From the NCBI RefSeq assembly GCF_035645195.1, contig NZ_DASQNA010000037.1:1-64000 (forward strand): a stretch of DNA of 64,000 nucleotides, given 5' to 3'. This DNA comes from Paenibacillus sp. (GTDB lineage: Bacteria > Bacillota > Bacilli > Paenibacillales > YIM-B00363). The notes beneath the pieces were generated by a model. That model saw only the letters and a program-made list of their open reading frames with translations, did not search any database and had not been told where the DNA came from. The position numbers were made by a program, and so were the translations under genes. Positions 39,477 to 48,763 of the stretch are shown piece by piece. Numbering within the stretch: position 1 is the stretch's first letter; each line of letters starts with the position of its first letter.

Positions 39477-40727
39477 CGCGGAAGTTCTCACTTTGCCGCG
39501 GCCGCCGCATGTTTTGCAAGGGACGAAGAACATCATGTCTTTCTGCTCGCGAACCTTCTTCCGCGTCATCTCGAGCAAGCCGAGCTTCGTCCAGCCGACG
39601 ATGTGCGCTTTCGTCCGGTCCTTCTGCACCGCCGCCTCGAGCGCTTCGATGATGCGGCGCCGGTTCTCCTCGAGCTCCATGTCGATGAAATCGATGACGA
39701 TGATGCCGCCGATATCGCGAAGGCGCAGCTGCCGGGCGATCTCCTCGGCCGCTTCGATGTTCGTCGTCAGCACCGTTTCTTCGAGGTTCGTCGTGCCGGT
39801 GTATTTGCCGGTGTTGACGTCGATGACGGTGAGCGCCTCCGTCTGGTCGATGACGAGGTAGCCGCCGCTTGCGAGCCACTGCTTCGGCTGCAGCGCGAGC
39901 TCCAGCTGGTTTTTGACGCCGAACGCCTCCATGACGGGCTTGCCGCCTTCATGCAGCCGGACTCTTTCGGCGAGCTGCGGAGCGATCGTTTCCAGCATCC
40001 GCTTCGCTTCTCGGAGCCGCTCCGGGCTGTCCACGACCATCTCGTCCATCTGCTCGTTGACGACGTCCCGTATCAAGCGCGGCAGCAGCTCCTCGTCGGT
40101 ATACACCTCGCTCGGCGCCGCCGCTCGCGCGGCCATCGCCTCGATGCGGCGCCACCGTTCGCGCAGCAGGTTCATGTCGCCCTCAAGCGCCTCGAACGCT
40201 TCGCCGTTCGCCACCGTGCGCAGAATGACGCCCTCGCGCTCCTGGCACAGCTTCTCGCCCAGCGCCTTCAACCGGCGCCGCTCTTCCTCTTCTTCGATTT
40301 TCTTGGACAGCGCGATATACCCCGCTTCGGGCATATAAACGAGCCAACGCCCCGTCAGCGCGTAATGCGTCGTCACGCGGGCTCCCTTCGTGCCGACCGG
40401 CTCGCGCACGATCTGCACGAGCAGCTCGTCCCCGGCCCGCACGAGCGTATCGATCGACGGCTTCACCTTCGGCTGGTGCTCCAAATGCGCCGGCAGCAAA
40501 TCGTCGATGTACAAAAACGCGTTCTTTTCCAGTCCGATGTCGACGAAGGCGGCTCCCATGCCCGGCAGCACGTTGACGACGCGCCCCTTATAGATGTTGC
40601 CGACGAGTTTGCGCACGTTCGGCCGCTCTACGAAAAACTCGGTCAGTTTGCCGTCCTCGAGCAGCGCCACGGTCGTTTCGTCCCGTCGGCCGTGCACCAC
40701 GATCTGTTTCAAGGAACACGTTCCCAC
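39468..40727 (-). CDS. rng: Ribonuclease E/G family endoribonuclease
   Basis: A 419-residue enzyme for rRNA/mRNA processing. An S1-like domain (VGNIYKGRVVNVLPGMGAAFVDIG, about 42-65) is followed by the RNase-H-like catalytic domain with acidic motifs VIDVNTGK and IIVIDFIDME. The zinc-link cysteines FVPCKTCGGRGKV (CxxC near 406) are at the C terminus. It has RNase G length with no scaffold domain. B. subtilis lacks this family and relies on RNase Y and J; its presence beside rplU is seen in several other Firmicutes. It follows spoIVFB by 42 bp. Confidence 0.96.
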   Translation of the reverse strand: MGTCSLKQIVVHGRRDETTVALLEDGKLTEFFVERPNVRKLVGNIYKGRVVNVLPGMGAAFVDIGLEKNAFLYIDDLLPAHLEHQPKVKPSIDTLVRAGDELLVQIVREPVGTKGARVTTHYALTGRWLVYMPEAGYIALSKKIEEEEERRRLKALGEKLCQEREGVILRTVANGEAFEALEGDMNLLRERWRRIEAMAARAAAPSEVYTDEELLPRLIRDVVNEQMDEMVVDSPERLREAKRMLETIAPQLAERVRLHEGGKPVMEAFGVKNQLELALQPKQWLASGGYLVIDQTEALTVIDVNTGKYTGTTNLEETVLTTNIEAAEEIARQLRLRDIGGIIVIDFIDMELEENRRRIIEALEAAVQKDRTKAHIVGWTKLGLLEMTRKKVREQKDMMFFVPCKTCGGRGKVRTSALT

Positions 40728-40769
40728 CTTTATGTCTCGAGAATTTGTTTTCGAAAATGTCCCTCTATT

Positions 40770-41666
40770 CTACATGAAAAGCTCGGATACTGCACGATGT
40801 TGCTCTTCCCCGGTGTAATACGCGGCGCACCGGTCTTCGGGCACGACCGCGAGCACCCGTCCCGCCGCGGTCATGACGACGATCCAATGCAGCCGCTCCC
40901 GCCGAAGCAGCCGAACGACGGCCGCCAGCGTCAAGCTCGGATCGACCCACAGCGGATCCGCGCGGACGCCCCGCTGCGTCCACTGCCTCACCCGCTCCGC
41001 CCGTCCCAGCAAAAACCGGACGAACCGGTACGGCAGCGTCTGCCATTCGTTCCAATTCGAATACGTAAGGAACGCCCCGATCAGCGCCGCGTTCATATAG
41101 ACGCCGTCCGACCCGAGCCGCGTCGCCGCGAAGCCGAACAGCGCGGCGCTCGCAAGCAGCGACCAGAACGTCGTCACCTTCAGCGTCCGGTAAAACGGCA
41201 GCGCAAGGCTGACCAGCGCGCGGAGCAGCTTGCCGCCGTCGAGCGGCAGCACCGGCGCGAGATTGAACAGCATGATCGTCAAATTCGCTTGGGCGAAAAA
41301 GACGGTCCACGCGTGCGACCAGATGCCTGCTGCGTTCATCAGGTAGGCGAAGCCGATCATCAGCGCGTTCATCGCCGGCCCGGCGGCCGCCACAAGCGCC
41401 TCCTCCCGCGCGGGAATGGAGCCGTCCTCGTCGGTGACCGCCACCCCGCCGAACGGCGTCAGCAGCACCTCCTGCAGGCGCCAGCCGAACTGCTTCGCCA
41501 TCGCCGCATGTCCGATCTCATGGATGAGCACGATGCCGAACAGGGTGATCACTTCCAAGAATCGCCCCGTGATCGCCGACAGCGCCAGCACCAGCACGAA
41601 CAGCGGGTGCAGCCGAAACCGGGCCCCCAGCCACCTCTCAAAGCGCCACAACATCGGACGGATCAA
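40770..41666 (-). CDS. spoIVFB: SpoIVFB-like intramembrane metalloprotease
   Basis: A 298-residue M50 protease with several transmembrane helices. The zinc motif HEIGH (49-53) and a second-site LPLDGGK (about 141) are intact. A CBS-like C-terminal part (LTLAAVVRLLRRERLHWIVVM) is also present. In B. subtilis SpoIVFB removes the pro-sequence of pro-sigma-K in the mother cell. It overlaps the spoIVFA-like gene by 29 bp, the conserved pair. Confidence 0.95.
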   Translation of the reverse strand: MIRPMLWRFERWLGARFRLHPLFVLVLALSAITGRFLEVITLFGIVLIHEIGHAAMAKQFGWRLQEVLLTPFGGVAVTDEDGSIPAREEALVAAAGPAMNALMIGFAYLMNAAGIWSHAWTVFFAQANLTIMLFNLAPVLPLDGGKLLRALVSLALPFYRTLKVTTFWSLLASAALFGFAATRLGSDGVYMNAALIGAFLTYSNWNEWQTLPYRFVRFLLGRAERVRQWTQRGVRADPLWVDPSLTLAAVVRLLRRERLHWIVVMTAAGRVLAVVPEDRCAAYYTGEEQHRAVSELFM

Positions 41667-42477
41667 TAAAGCTGTTCCCTTTTTTCACGGCGAAATACAT
41701 GAGACCCCCCGCATCCTCCTCGGACGCCGGGCGGACGAAGCCGATCGTCGCGCCCGCTTCGACCCAATCGTCCTTCGCCACGGCGATCTCGCCTAAATAG
41801 CCGTATACGGTTTCGAGCCCGCCCGGGTGGCGGATGACGATCGTCTGTCCCGTCTCCTGCGTCTCGCCCGCGTACACGACGAGCCCGGCGTCCATCGACG
41901 CCACCGACGAGCCGCTCGTGCGGACGACGACGCCCGCGCCGGAGCGCACGCCGCCGAACGGCTCGACGATGCGCCCCGCCACCGGCGCGACATACGCGCG
42001 CCCGACGTCGGCGCCGACCCGCTCCGCCTCCGGCGCGGCGCGGTCCCACGCCGGCAGGAACGACGGCAGCTCGCCGAAGCGCGCCTCGTACCACGCGTAC
42101 ACGTCCTCGGAACGAAGCTCCTGCGTGAGCGCCGCGCGGACGAACGCTTGTCCCCGTTCGACGGCCGGATGATCCCATTGGAACAGCGCCCAGACGGCGG
42201 CAAACAAGAGCGCAGCGCCCGCCGCCTGCGCTCTCAGCGCCCCGCCCGTCCGGCCCCGGCTTTGCCACGGATTCGACCCGTGATACCACGCGTATTCGGG
42301 ATCCTCCCGAAGCAGCCGCTCGTGTTCGCGCTCTTGCTCCATCAGGTCGTCTTCCGGGGATCGGCGATACGATCCGCTCGCGATATGTTGAATCCGCTGT
42401 GTCTTTCGTCTCCGCAAATCGTCCATATGGTCCATAGCCGATTCATTCCCTTCCTCTACCGCGGAATTGTTAGCCAT
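41638..42477 (-). CDS. spoIVFA: SpoIVFA-like M23-fold protein
   Basis: A 279-residue protein: a hydrophilic N-terminal part, one transmembrane helix (about 84-100), and an extracytoplasmic LytM/M23-like domain (about 165-279: GRIVEPFGGVRSGAGVVV...LMYFAVKKG). The metal-binding His and Asp of active M23 peptidases are missing: no HxxxD, and MYFAV replaces the usual HxH strand. This agrees with SpoIVFA, which holds and inhibits SpoIVFB rather than cutting peptidoglycan. It is cleaved by SpoIVB in B. subtilis. Confidence 0.9.
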   Translation of the reverse strand: MANNSAVEEGNESAMDHMDDLRRRKTQRIQHIASGSYRRSPEDDLMEQEREHERLLREDPEYAWYHGSNPWQSRGRTGGALRAQAAGAALLFAAVWALFQWDHPAVERGQAFVRAALTQELRSEDVYAWYEARFGELPSFLPAWDRAAPEAERVGADVGRAYVAPVAGRIVEPFGGVRSGAGVVVRTSGSSVASMDAGLVVYAGETQETGQTIVIRHPGGLETVYGYLGEIAVAKDDWVEAGATIGFVRPASEEDAGGLMYFAVKKGNSFIDPSDVVAL

Positions 42478-42514
42478 CGCACTATCATCCTATGAGTTGT
42501 CCAACGCCCGTATG

Positions 42515-42547
42515 AAAAAAACGCCCGAATCCGTTGGATTCGAGCGT
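42515..42547 (-). terminator. Terminator after rodA
   Basis: CGAATCC-GTT-GGATTCG core extended by ACGCC/GCGTGT, with a run of A to the left (U-tract on minus RNA). It ends the mreBCD-minCD-rodA unit. Confidence 0.88.
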
Positions 42548-42549
42548 GT

Positions 42550-43707
42550 TCAGGCGACGTCGTCGAGCGGGGGATCGTCGTGCACGCGTATGGACAACGC
42601 GAGACCGATCGACAGCATGTTAATGATGAGGGACGAGCCCCCGTACGATACGAACGGAAGCGTGATGCCCGTCAGCGGCAGCAGTTCGAGGAACATGCCG
42701 ATGTTTTGGAAAATTTGGAACACGAGCATCGAGACGATGCCGGTTATCACGTACGACCCGCCGCGATCCGTCGTTTGGATCATGATGAGAATGAGCCGGT
42801 AAATGAGCAAGAAATACAGCAGCAAAATCGCCGACGCGCCCAAAAACCCGAACTCCTCGCCGATGACCACAAAGATGGAATCCGAATAGGTATACGGAAT
42901 TCTGCCCGTGTGGACGGAGGTGCCGTTCATGAAGCCTTCGCCGAACAGCGCGCCCGAGCCGATCGCCATGAGCGAATTGTTGACCTGCCACTTGTCGTTG
43001 GACGTCGCCCGATCCGGGTACAAGAACGCGTCGATTCGCGCCATCCAGTGGCTCGCGCCCATTTCGCTGAGGAAACGCTCAATCGGCTCATGGAACGTCT
43101 CGATGAGCGAAATCGCGCCGTACGCCCCGCCCGCGGCGAGCGCAAGGCCGAGCAGCACATGGATGTATTTGACGCCCCCGATCCAGAGCATGCCCGCCAA
43201 AATGACGACGTAAATGATCGCATTGCCGAGGTCCGGCTGGATGACGACCCAGATGAACGGAATGAATACGAGCAGCCCGACGGGAACGACGTCCCGGAGC
43301 AGCTCGAGCGGTTCGCCGAGCTTGCGGGCGAGCACGAACGCGACGGTGACGATAATGACGAGCTTCACGAATTCGGCCGGCTGCACGTTCAACTGGATGC
43401 CCGGGATTATGAACCAGCCGCGCGCATTGTTGATCGTCGCTCCGAAAAAATAGACGGCAATCAAGCTCAAAACGCCGATGCCGTACAAATACGGCGCGAT
43501 TTTCAGGATCACTCGGTAATTCAGCATCGACGTTCCGAACAACACGAGAAACCCGAAAGCGTAAAACAGCATGTGCCGAACGTGGATCCCTTCGAACTGG
43601 GTATTATGCACGGCGCTGTACACGATGAACGTGCTCGCGACCATCAGCGTCCCGAGGATGGCGACGATCGCCCAGTCGATTTTTTTCAGCTTATTGACGA
43701 AAATCAT
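42550..43707 (-). CDS. rodA: SEDS-family peptidoglycan polymerase RodA
   Basis: A 385-residue polytopic protein with about 10 helices. Signatures: ARGWFIIPGIQLNVQPAEFVKL (about 94-115), a large extracytoplasmic loop with NNSLMAIGSGALFGEGF, DSIFVVIGEEFGFLG, and GITLPFVSYGGSS near the end. Location after mreBCD-minCD indicates RodA (elongation) rather than FtsW. In B. subtilis rodA is elsewhere, so its place here adds to the shape operon. The start is 2 bp after the minD stop. Confidence 0.92.
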   Translation of the reverse strand: MIFVNKLKKIDWAIVAILGTLMVASTFIVYSAVHNTQFEGIHVRHMLFYAFGFLVLFGTSMLNYRVILKIAPYLYGIGVLSLIAVYFFGATINNARGWFIIPGIQLNVQPAEFVKLVIIVTVAFVLARKLGEPLELLRDVVPVGLLVFIPFIWVVIQPDLGNAIIYVVILAGMLWIGGVKYIHVLLGLALAAGGAYGAISLIETFHEPIERFLSEMGASHWMARIDAFLYPDRATSNDKWQVNNSLMAIGSGALFGEGFMNGTSVHTGRIPYTYSDSIFVVIGEEFGFLGASAILLLYFLLIYRLILIMIQTTDRGGSYVITGIVSMLVFQIFQNIGMFLELLPLTGITLPFVSYGGSSLIINMLSIGLALSIRVHDDPPLDDVA

Positions 43708-43709
43708 GA

Positions 43710-44510
43710 TCAGCCGGCGAAAAACTTCTTAATGCGCTGCAGGACGCCCAGCTTTTGCTGCAGCGGCATCAGCGGCACCGTGTCGCCCAAGATGCGGCGC
43801 GCGATATTGCGGTACGCGATCGCTGCGCGGGAATCCGGGTTCATGACCGTCGGTTCGCCGCTGTTGGACGCTTTGATCACGAGCTCGTCGTCCGGCACGA
43901 GGCCGAGCAGGTCGATCGCCAGCACGCTGCAAATTTCGTCGATATCGAGCATGTCGCCGTTCTTCATCATGTGCGGACGGATCCGGTTGATGATCAGCTT
44001 CGGAGCTTCGATTCGCTCCTTCTCCAGCAGGCCGATGATCCGGTCCGCGTCGCGCACGGCCGATTTCTCCGGCGTCGTGACGACGATCGCCCGGTCCGCG
44101 CCGGCGACCGCGTTCTTGAAGCCTTGCTCGATGCCCGCCGGACAGTCGATAATGACGTAATCATGCTCTTTCTTCAGCTCGAGCACGACGTCGCGCACCT
44201 GCTGCGGCGTCACTGCATTCTTGTCCTTCGTTTGCGCCGCGGGGATGAGATACAACTCATCGAACCGTTTGTCTTTGATCATCGCTTGGTTCAAGCGGCA
44301 GCGGCCCTCGATGACGTCGACGAGATCGTAGATGATCCGATTTTCCAGGCCCATCACGACGTCCAAATTCCGCAGCCCGATATCGGTGTCGACCATGCAC
44401 ACTTTTTTACCGAGCAGCGCGAGCGCCGTGCCGACGTTTGCCGACGTAGTCGTCTTGCCGACGCCGCCCTTCCCCGATGTAACCACGATCGCCTCTCCCA
44501 TGAGGATCAC
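43710..44510 (-). CDS. minD: Septum site-determining ATPase MinD
   Basis: A 266-residue ParA/MinD ATPase with deviant Walker A SGKGGVGKTT (about 12-21). VDTDIGLRNLDVVMGLENR follows, and a C-terminal amphipathic membrane-targeting helix (VLQRIKKFFAG). It anchors MinC to the membrane to block division at the poles. Overlaps minC by 4 bp. Confidence 0.99.
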   Translation of the reverse strand: MILMGEAIVVTSGKGGVGKTTTSANVGTALALLGKKVCMVDTDIGLRNLDVVMGLENRIIYDLVDVIEGRCRLNQAMIKDKRFDELYLIPAAQTKDKNAVTPQQVRDVVLELKKEHDYVIIDCPAGIEQGFKNAVAGADRAIVVTTPEKSAVRDADRIIGLLEKERIEAPKLIINRIRPHMMKNGDMLDIDEICSVLAIDLLGLVPDDELVIKASNSGEPTVMNPDSRAAIAYRNIARRILGDTVPLMPLQQKLGVLQRIKKFFAG

Positions 44511-45175
44511 TCTCCTTTGCTAGTGCCGAGTTGCGGCCGAATGCGGTGCAACTGATGTATTTTGTCGATCTCCATGACGCCTTCCCGCAAATACGCGAAT
44601 TCCATGAACGCTTCCTGGAAGCCCCATTCGTCCGGCGGACGGGAGACGACGCCGGCGATGCGCAGCTGCGTCGGGCGCAAATGCGATGCGGCGATGACCG
44701 CGTCCTCGTCGCCGCCGATGCCCGCGTGCGCGAGCCCCCGCAGGGAGCCGAGAATCAAAATATGCCCGGTGGCCGTAATGGTCCCCCCGGGATTGACGTC
44801 CCCGATCAACAGCACGTCGCCGTCGTAATGCAGGCTTTGGCCCGAACGGACGATGCCCGATATCGTCTTCATGCCCGGCGGGAAGGCGAACGGCGCGCTT
44901 CCCTCTTCCGGATCGCTTTGAATCGTCTGCACGAGCAGGTTGCCGCGGAACGCGAACGCGCCCTTGACGGCGTCCTTCGTTTCGTCGGTGGCGGGCCTTT
45001 TGCCGAGCTTGACGTGAACGTGGACGATCGGTCCCGTTAAAAAGTGACTGTGCGTATGCTCCAATTTATGCGATAAATCCGACAGCACGTCCGAAAGCGG
45101 CGCTTCGTCGTCGAGCACGAAAAGTAAACCTTCTTTGACGCCTTTGATCGTAACGAGCGATTTCGTGGATGACAT
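44507..45175 (-). CDS. minC: Septum site-determining protein MinC
   Basis: A 222-residue FtsZ-ring inhibitor. The N-terminal domain (1-100) is the FtsZ-interacting part. The C-terminal beta-helix domain contains RSGQSLHYDGDVLLIGDVNPGG and GHILILGSLRGLAHAG, the MinC signature. It follows mreD by 69 bp. Confidence 0.98.
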   Translation of the reverse strand: MSSTKSLVTIKGVKEGLLFVLDDEAPLSDVLSDLSHKLEHTHSHFLTGPIVHVHVKLGKRPATDETKDAVKGAFAFRGNLLVQTIQSDPEEGSAPFAFPPGMKTISGIVRSGQSLHYDGDVLLIGDVNPGGTITATGHILILGSLRGLAHAGIGGDEDAVIAASHLRPTQLRIAGVVSRPPDEWGFQEAFMEFAYLREGVMEIDKIHQLHRIRPQLGTSKGE

Positions 45176-45244
45176 GGACTTTCGGTACGCCTCCCTCTAC
45201 GCCTATACCAATTCGGTTTCTCCCCGCCAAATTCCTGCCGCGCG

Positions 45245-45790
45245 TTATTCTTCGTCTTCCGTTCGTTCGGCTCTCGGCACCTCGAGCCATTTGCGCGCGG
45301 GGATGTAGAGCGTTAACGCGAGAAACAGGCTGATCAGGATGCTAGGCAGCATGCCGTGCACGAACGTCCAAGAGAAATCGTCGTCGATGACGTTAAATAA
45401 TCGATAAATCGCGAAGCTGGAAGTCTCGTACAGCAGCAGTGCGGATAATTGCACGAGAAACACGGAAAATAAACTGACGGCGCTGGGACGAAGAATGAGT
45501 CCGGCGAAATACGCGGAGAGCGCGTAGGTAAAGGCGTTCGCTCCGACCATATGTCCGTAAAATTGGACGTCCTGCAGCAAGCCGAAGGCGAGCCCGAACA
45601 GGGCGCCGCCGTGACGGTTCGTCAGGATGGCGATGTAAACGATCGCAATCAGTACAAGCTTCGGATAAATCGACAGGCTGTAGCGCCATTCGGGGGGGAT
45701 GATCCAAGGCAGCAGCGAGCTTTCGGCCACGAACAGCGCCAGCAGCATCAGCGCGGTCAGCACCCATTTTCTCAGTTTGGCGTTATTCAA
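45245..45790 (-). CDS. mreD: Rod shape-determining protein MreD
   Basis: A 181-residue membrane protein with five or six helices and FGLAFGLLQDVQFYGHMVGANAF, typical of MreD. It works with MreC and RodA/PBPs in lateral wall synthesis. Overlaps mreC by 8 bp. Confidence 0.95.
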   Translation of the reverse strand: MNNAKLRKWVLTALMLLALFVAESSLLPWIIPPEWRYSLSIYPKLVLIAIVYIAILTNRHGGALFGLAFGLLQDVQFYGHMVGANAFTYALSAYFAGLILRPSAVSLFSVFLVQLSALLLYETSSFAIYRLFNVIDDDFSWTFVHGMLPSILISLFLALTLYIPARKWLEVPRAERTEDEE

Positions 45791-46646
45791 GGTCCGGCAC
45801 CTCGACGACGAACACTTCCCTGAGGTGCGCGAACTGCGCGGCCGGCTCGATCGTCGCCGTGTGGGTCAAACCGAACAAACCTACGCTGCGGTCGAGCACT
45901 TTGCCGATGACGATCCCTTCCGGGAATAGATCTCCCGATTTGGACGTCACGATCGTATCGCCGACTTCCATCTCGTCGTTCTGATCGATCATGCTCATGA
46001 GCAGCGTGCCTTTCTCGGCGTTGTACTCCACAATCATGCCGAACGATTTCCCCTCCCGACCTTGCACCGTCGCCGGAATGCCCCGTATGGTGCCGTCTTC
46101 CCCGTTCAAGTCGGTAATGAGCTGCACGTTCGACGTGAACGGTTGCACGCGGACGACGCGGCCGATCAGCCCGTCGACGGTCAGCACCGCCATGTCTTCC
46201 TTAATGCCGTCCCGCTCGCCCAAGTTGATGCGAACGACCCGGTTGTACCGGTCCGTGCTTTCCGAAACGACCTGCGCGATGCGGTATTTGTAGTTGTTGG
46301 CCTGCTTTTGGCGCTCGGTAAAGTTCAGCATTTCCTTCAGCCGCTTGTTTTCGGCCTCCAGATCGTTCAACCGTGCCGTGTCTCTCGCGTATTGCGACAA
46401 CGTAAGTCGCAGCGCCTGATTTTCTTCGTACACCGTTTTGAGGCGCCGCACGTCCTCGAAGAAGCCGGCGACGGCGCGCGACGGACGGTAGACGATCGCT
46501 TGCGCGAACGCTACCGTGTCGGTCAGCACCTTCTCCGGCCATGTGGAGGCGCCTCTTACGGTTAGGCTGAAACCCATCAACGCGATGAATACCATGATCG
46601 CGGACAGCAGCAGAAACAGCCTTTTGTTCCCCATGAACTTAAACAT
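45783..46646 (-). CDS. mreC: Rod shape-determining protein MreC
   Basis: A 287-residue protein with an N-terminal transmembrane helix (about 9-28), a coiled coil (about 68-112, LKTVYEENQALRLTLSQY...), and a beta-rich extracytoplasmic domain with DRYNRVVRINLGERDGIKEDMAV. It follows mreB by 55 bp. Confidence 0.97.
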   Translation of the reverse strand: MFKFMGNKRLFLLLSAIMVFIALMGFSLTVRGASTWPEKVLTDTVAFAQAIVYRPSRAVAGFFEDVRRLKTVYEENQALRLTLSQYARDTARLNDLEAENKRLKEMLNFTERQKQANNYKYRIAQVVSESTDRYNRVVRINLGERDGIKEDMAVLTVDGLIGRVVRVQPFTSNVQLITDLNGEDGTIRGIPATVQGREGKSFGMIVEYNAEKGTLLMSMIDQNDEMEVGDTIVTSKSGDLFPEGIVIGKVLDRSVGLFGLTHTATIEPAAQFAHLREVFVVEVPDLE

Positions 46647-46701
46647 CGTTCCCCATGCATCCCCTCACCGCTTTGAACCTAGCGTGCCAAACTCGGCGCC
46701 G

Positions 46702-47739
46702 TTATCTCCGCGAACGTGAGGCTGGCCCCGACCTCGTTTTGAATAAGTGAATGTTTTCCAACGCTTTGCCGGTGCCGATCGCCACGCAGTCTAGCGGGTT
46801 TTCCGCTACGACGACCGGCATGCCCGTCTCCCGTGCCAGCAGCTTGTCGAGGTTGCGCAGCAGCGCCCCGCCGCCGGTGAGCACGATGCCGCGGTCCATG
46901 ATGTCCGCGGACAGCTCCGGAGGGCATTTCTCGAGCGTCACCTTCACCGCGTCGACGATCGCGCCGACGGTGTCGGCGAGCGCCTCGGTCACTTCGTCGG
47001 CGGATACCGAAATCGTCTTCGGCAGCCCGCTTACGAGGTCGCGGCCGCGAATTTCGATCGATTCGGGCTGCTGCACCGGCAGCGCGGAGCCGATTTCCAT
47101 CTTCAACTGCTCGGACGTGCGCTCGCCGATCATCAAGTTGTACGTGCGTTTGATGTATTGGATGATCGCCTCGTCCATTTCGTCGCCGGCGACGCGAATC
47201 GAACGGCTCGTGACGATGCCGCCGAGCGAAATGACGGCGACTTCCGTCGTCCCCCCGCCGATGTCCACGACCATGCTGCCCGTCGGCTCCCATACCGGCA
47301 GGTTCGCGCCGATCGCCGCCGCGAACGGCTCCTCGATCGTGTAGGCCTCCTTCGCGCCCGCTTGACGCGTCGCGTCTTCGACCGCCCGCTTCTCGACGGC
47401 GGTGATGCCGGACGGCACGCAAACCATGACGCTCGGATGGCGCGGGAACAGCGATCGCTGTTTTTGCGCTTGGCGGATGAAATACTTGATCATCGTCGCC
47501 GTCGTATCGAAATCGGCGATGACGCCGTCTTTCATCGGCCGCACGGCCCTGATGTTGCCCGGCGTCCGGCCGATCATCCGTTTCGCTTGCTCGCCGACCG
47601 CCTCGATTGTTTTTGTATCTGTGCGCAGGGCCACCACGGACGGCTCCCTGACGGTGATTCCTTTGCCTTTGACGTACACGAGCGTATTCGCTGTCCCGAG
47701 ATCGATCCCGAGATCTTTCGTGCTGAAACCGCCGAACAT
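46702..47739 (-). CDS. mreB: Rod shape-determining actin-like protein MreB
   Basis: A 345-residue actin-family filament protein that directs lateral wall synthesis. Features: [54 protein letters not shown] and [14 protein letters not shown]. The upstream open extension lacks a start; ATG 47739 follows AAGGGAG. It heads mreBCD-minCD-rodA. The DNA immediately upstream is a 1.2-kb field of tandem repeats. Confidence 0.99.
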   Translation of the reverse strand: MFGGFSTKDLGIDLGTANTLVYVKGKGITVREPSVVALRTDTKTIEAVGEQAKRMIGRTPGNIRAVRPMKDGVIADFDTTATMIKYFIRQAQKQRSLFPRHPSVMVCVPSGITAVEKRAVEDATRQAGAKEAYTIEEPFAAAIGANLPVWEPTGSMVVDIGGGTTEVAVISLGGIVTSRSIRVAGDEMDEAIIQYIKRTYNLMIGERTSEQLKMEIGSALPVQQPESIEIRGRDLVSGLPKTISVSADEVTEALADTVGAIVDAVKVTLEKCPPELSADIMDRGIVLTGGGALLRNLDKLLARETGMPVVVAENPLDCVAIGTGKALENIHLFKTRSGPASRSRR

Positions 47740-47785
47740 GTAGGCAACTCCCTTCTGCTCCACCCTAAGTAAGACAATCTTTTTA

Positions 47786-47816
47786 ATTATAACATCAGGG
47801 TGCCCGGACAATGCAA
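47786..47816 (-). promoter_or_regulatory. Candidate mreB promoter
   Basis: On the minus strand a perfect TATAAT (47786-47791) is preceded by TTGCAT (47811-47816) at 19 bp, slightly long. It lies between the repeat array and mreB, so the array is just upstream of the promoter of the cell-shape operon. Confidence 0.5.
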
Positions 47817-47827
47817 ATGTCGCTGGT

Positions 47828-48763
47828 CCCACCCCAGTCTAACCTAACCGCTTCCGCCCCTGCTGTCGGCCGGATAAGGAACATTTGTCTCTTACTGACC
47901 GCTTCAGGTCCCGCCGACCGCCGGATAAGGAACATTTGTCTCTTACTGACCGCTTCGGTCCCCGCCAACCGCCGAATAACGAACATTTGTCTCTTACTGA
48001 CCGCTTCGTACCCCGCCGACCGCCGGATAAGGAACATTTGTCTCTTACTGACCGCTTCGGACCCCGCCGACCGCCGGATAAGGAACATTTGTCTTTTGCA
48101 GACCGCTTCGGTCCCCTCCGACCGCTGGATAAGGAACATTCGTCTCTTACAGGTCGCTTCTGTCCCCGCCAACCGCCGGATAAGGAACATTTGTCTCTCA
48201 CAGGTCGCTTCTGGTCCCGCCGACCGTCGGATAAGGAACATTTGTCTCTTACTGACCGCTTCGGTGCCCGCCGACCGTCGGATAAGGAACATTTGTCTCT
48301 TATTGACCGCTTCAGGTCCCGCCGACGGCCGAATAATGAACATTTGTCTCTTACTGACCGCTTCGGACCCCGCCAACCGCCGGATAAGGAACATTTGTCT
48401 CTTACTGACCGCTTCGGTCCCCGCCGACCGCCGAATAAAGAACGTTTGTCTCATATTGACCGCTTCTGGTCCCGCCGACCGCCAGATAAGGAACATTTGT
48501 CTCTTACTGACTGCTTCGGTCCCCGCCGACCGTCGGATAAGGAACATTTGTCTCTTATTGACCGCTTCTGGTCCCGCCGACGGCCGAATAACGAACATTT
48601 GTCTCTTACTGACCGCTTCGGACCCCGCCGACCGCCGGATAAGGAACATTTGTCTCTTACTGACTGCTTCGGACCCCGCCGACCGCCGGATAACGAACAT
48701 TTGTCTCTTACTGGCCGGTTCTATCCCCGCCAACCGCCGGGTAAGGAACCTTCGCTCGGCGGT
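47828..48763. repeat. Tandem array of 17 full 51-bp units plus degenerate flanking copies
   Basis: Units starting GAACATTTGTCTCTTACTGA occur at 47879 and every 51 bp to 48695 (17 copies, no net indel). A decayed copy lies at 47828 and a truncated one at 48746. Each unit has a GACCG-CTT-CGGTC-type hairpin followed by a C/G-rich stretch. Variants such as TTCAGGTCCC and TTCTGGTCCC keep the GACC/GGTC arms and the 51-bp length. Because 51 is divisible by three and a unit has no stop in several frames, long open frames of 344-420 codons run through on both strands. None has a good ribosome binding site, and codon content is repeat-driven, so I do not annotate a gene. Confidence 0.95.

Noticed and set aside
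41638-42477. Active M23 peptidoglycan hydrolase
   Set aside because: The metal-binding His/Asp residues are absent and the gene pairs with spoIVFB, so it is a SpoIVFA-type non-catalytic protein.
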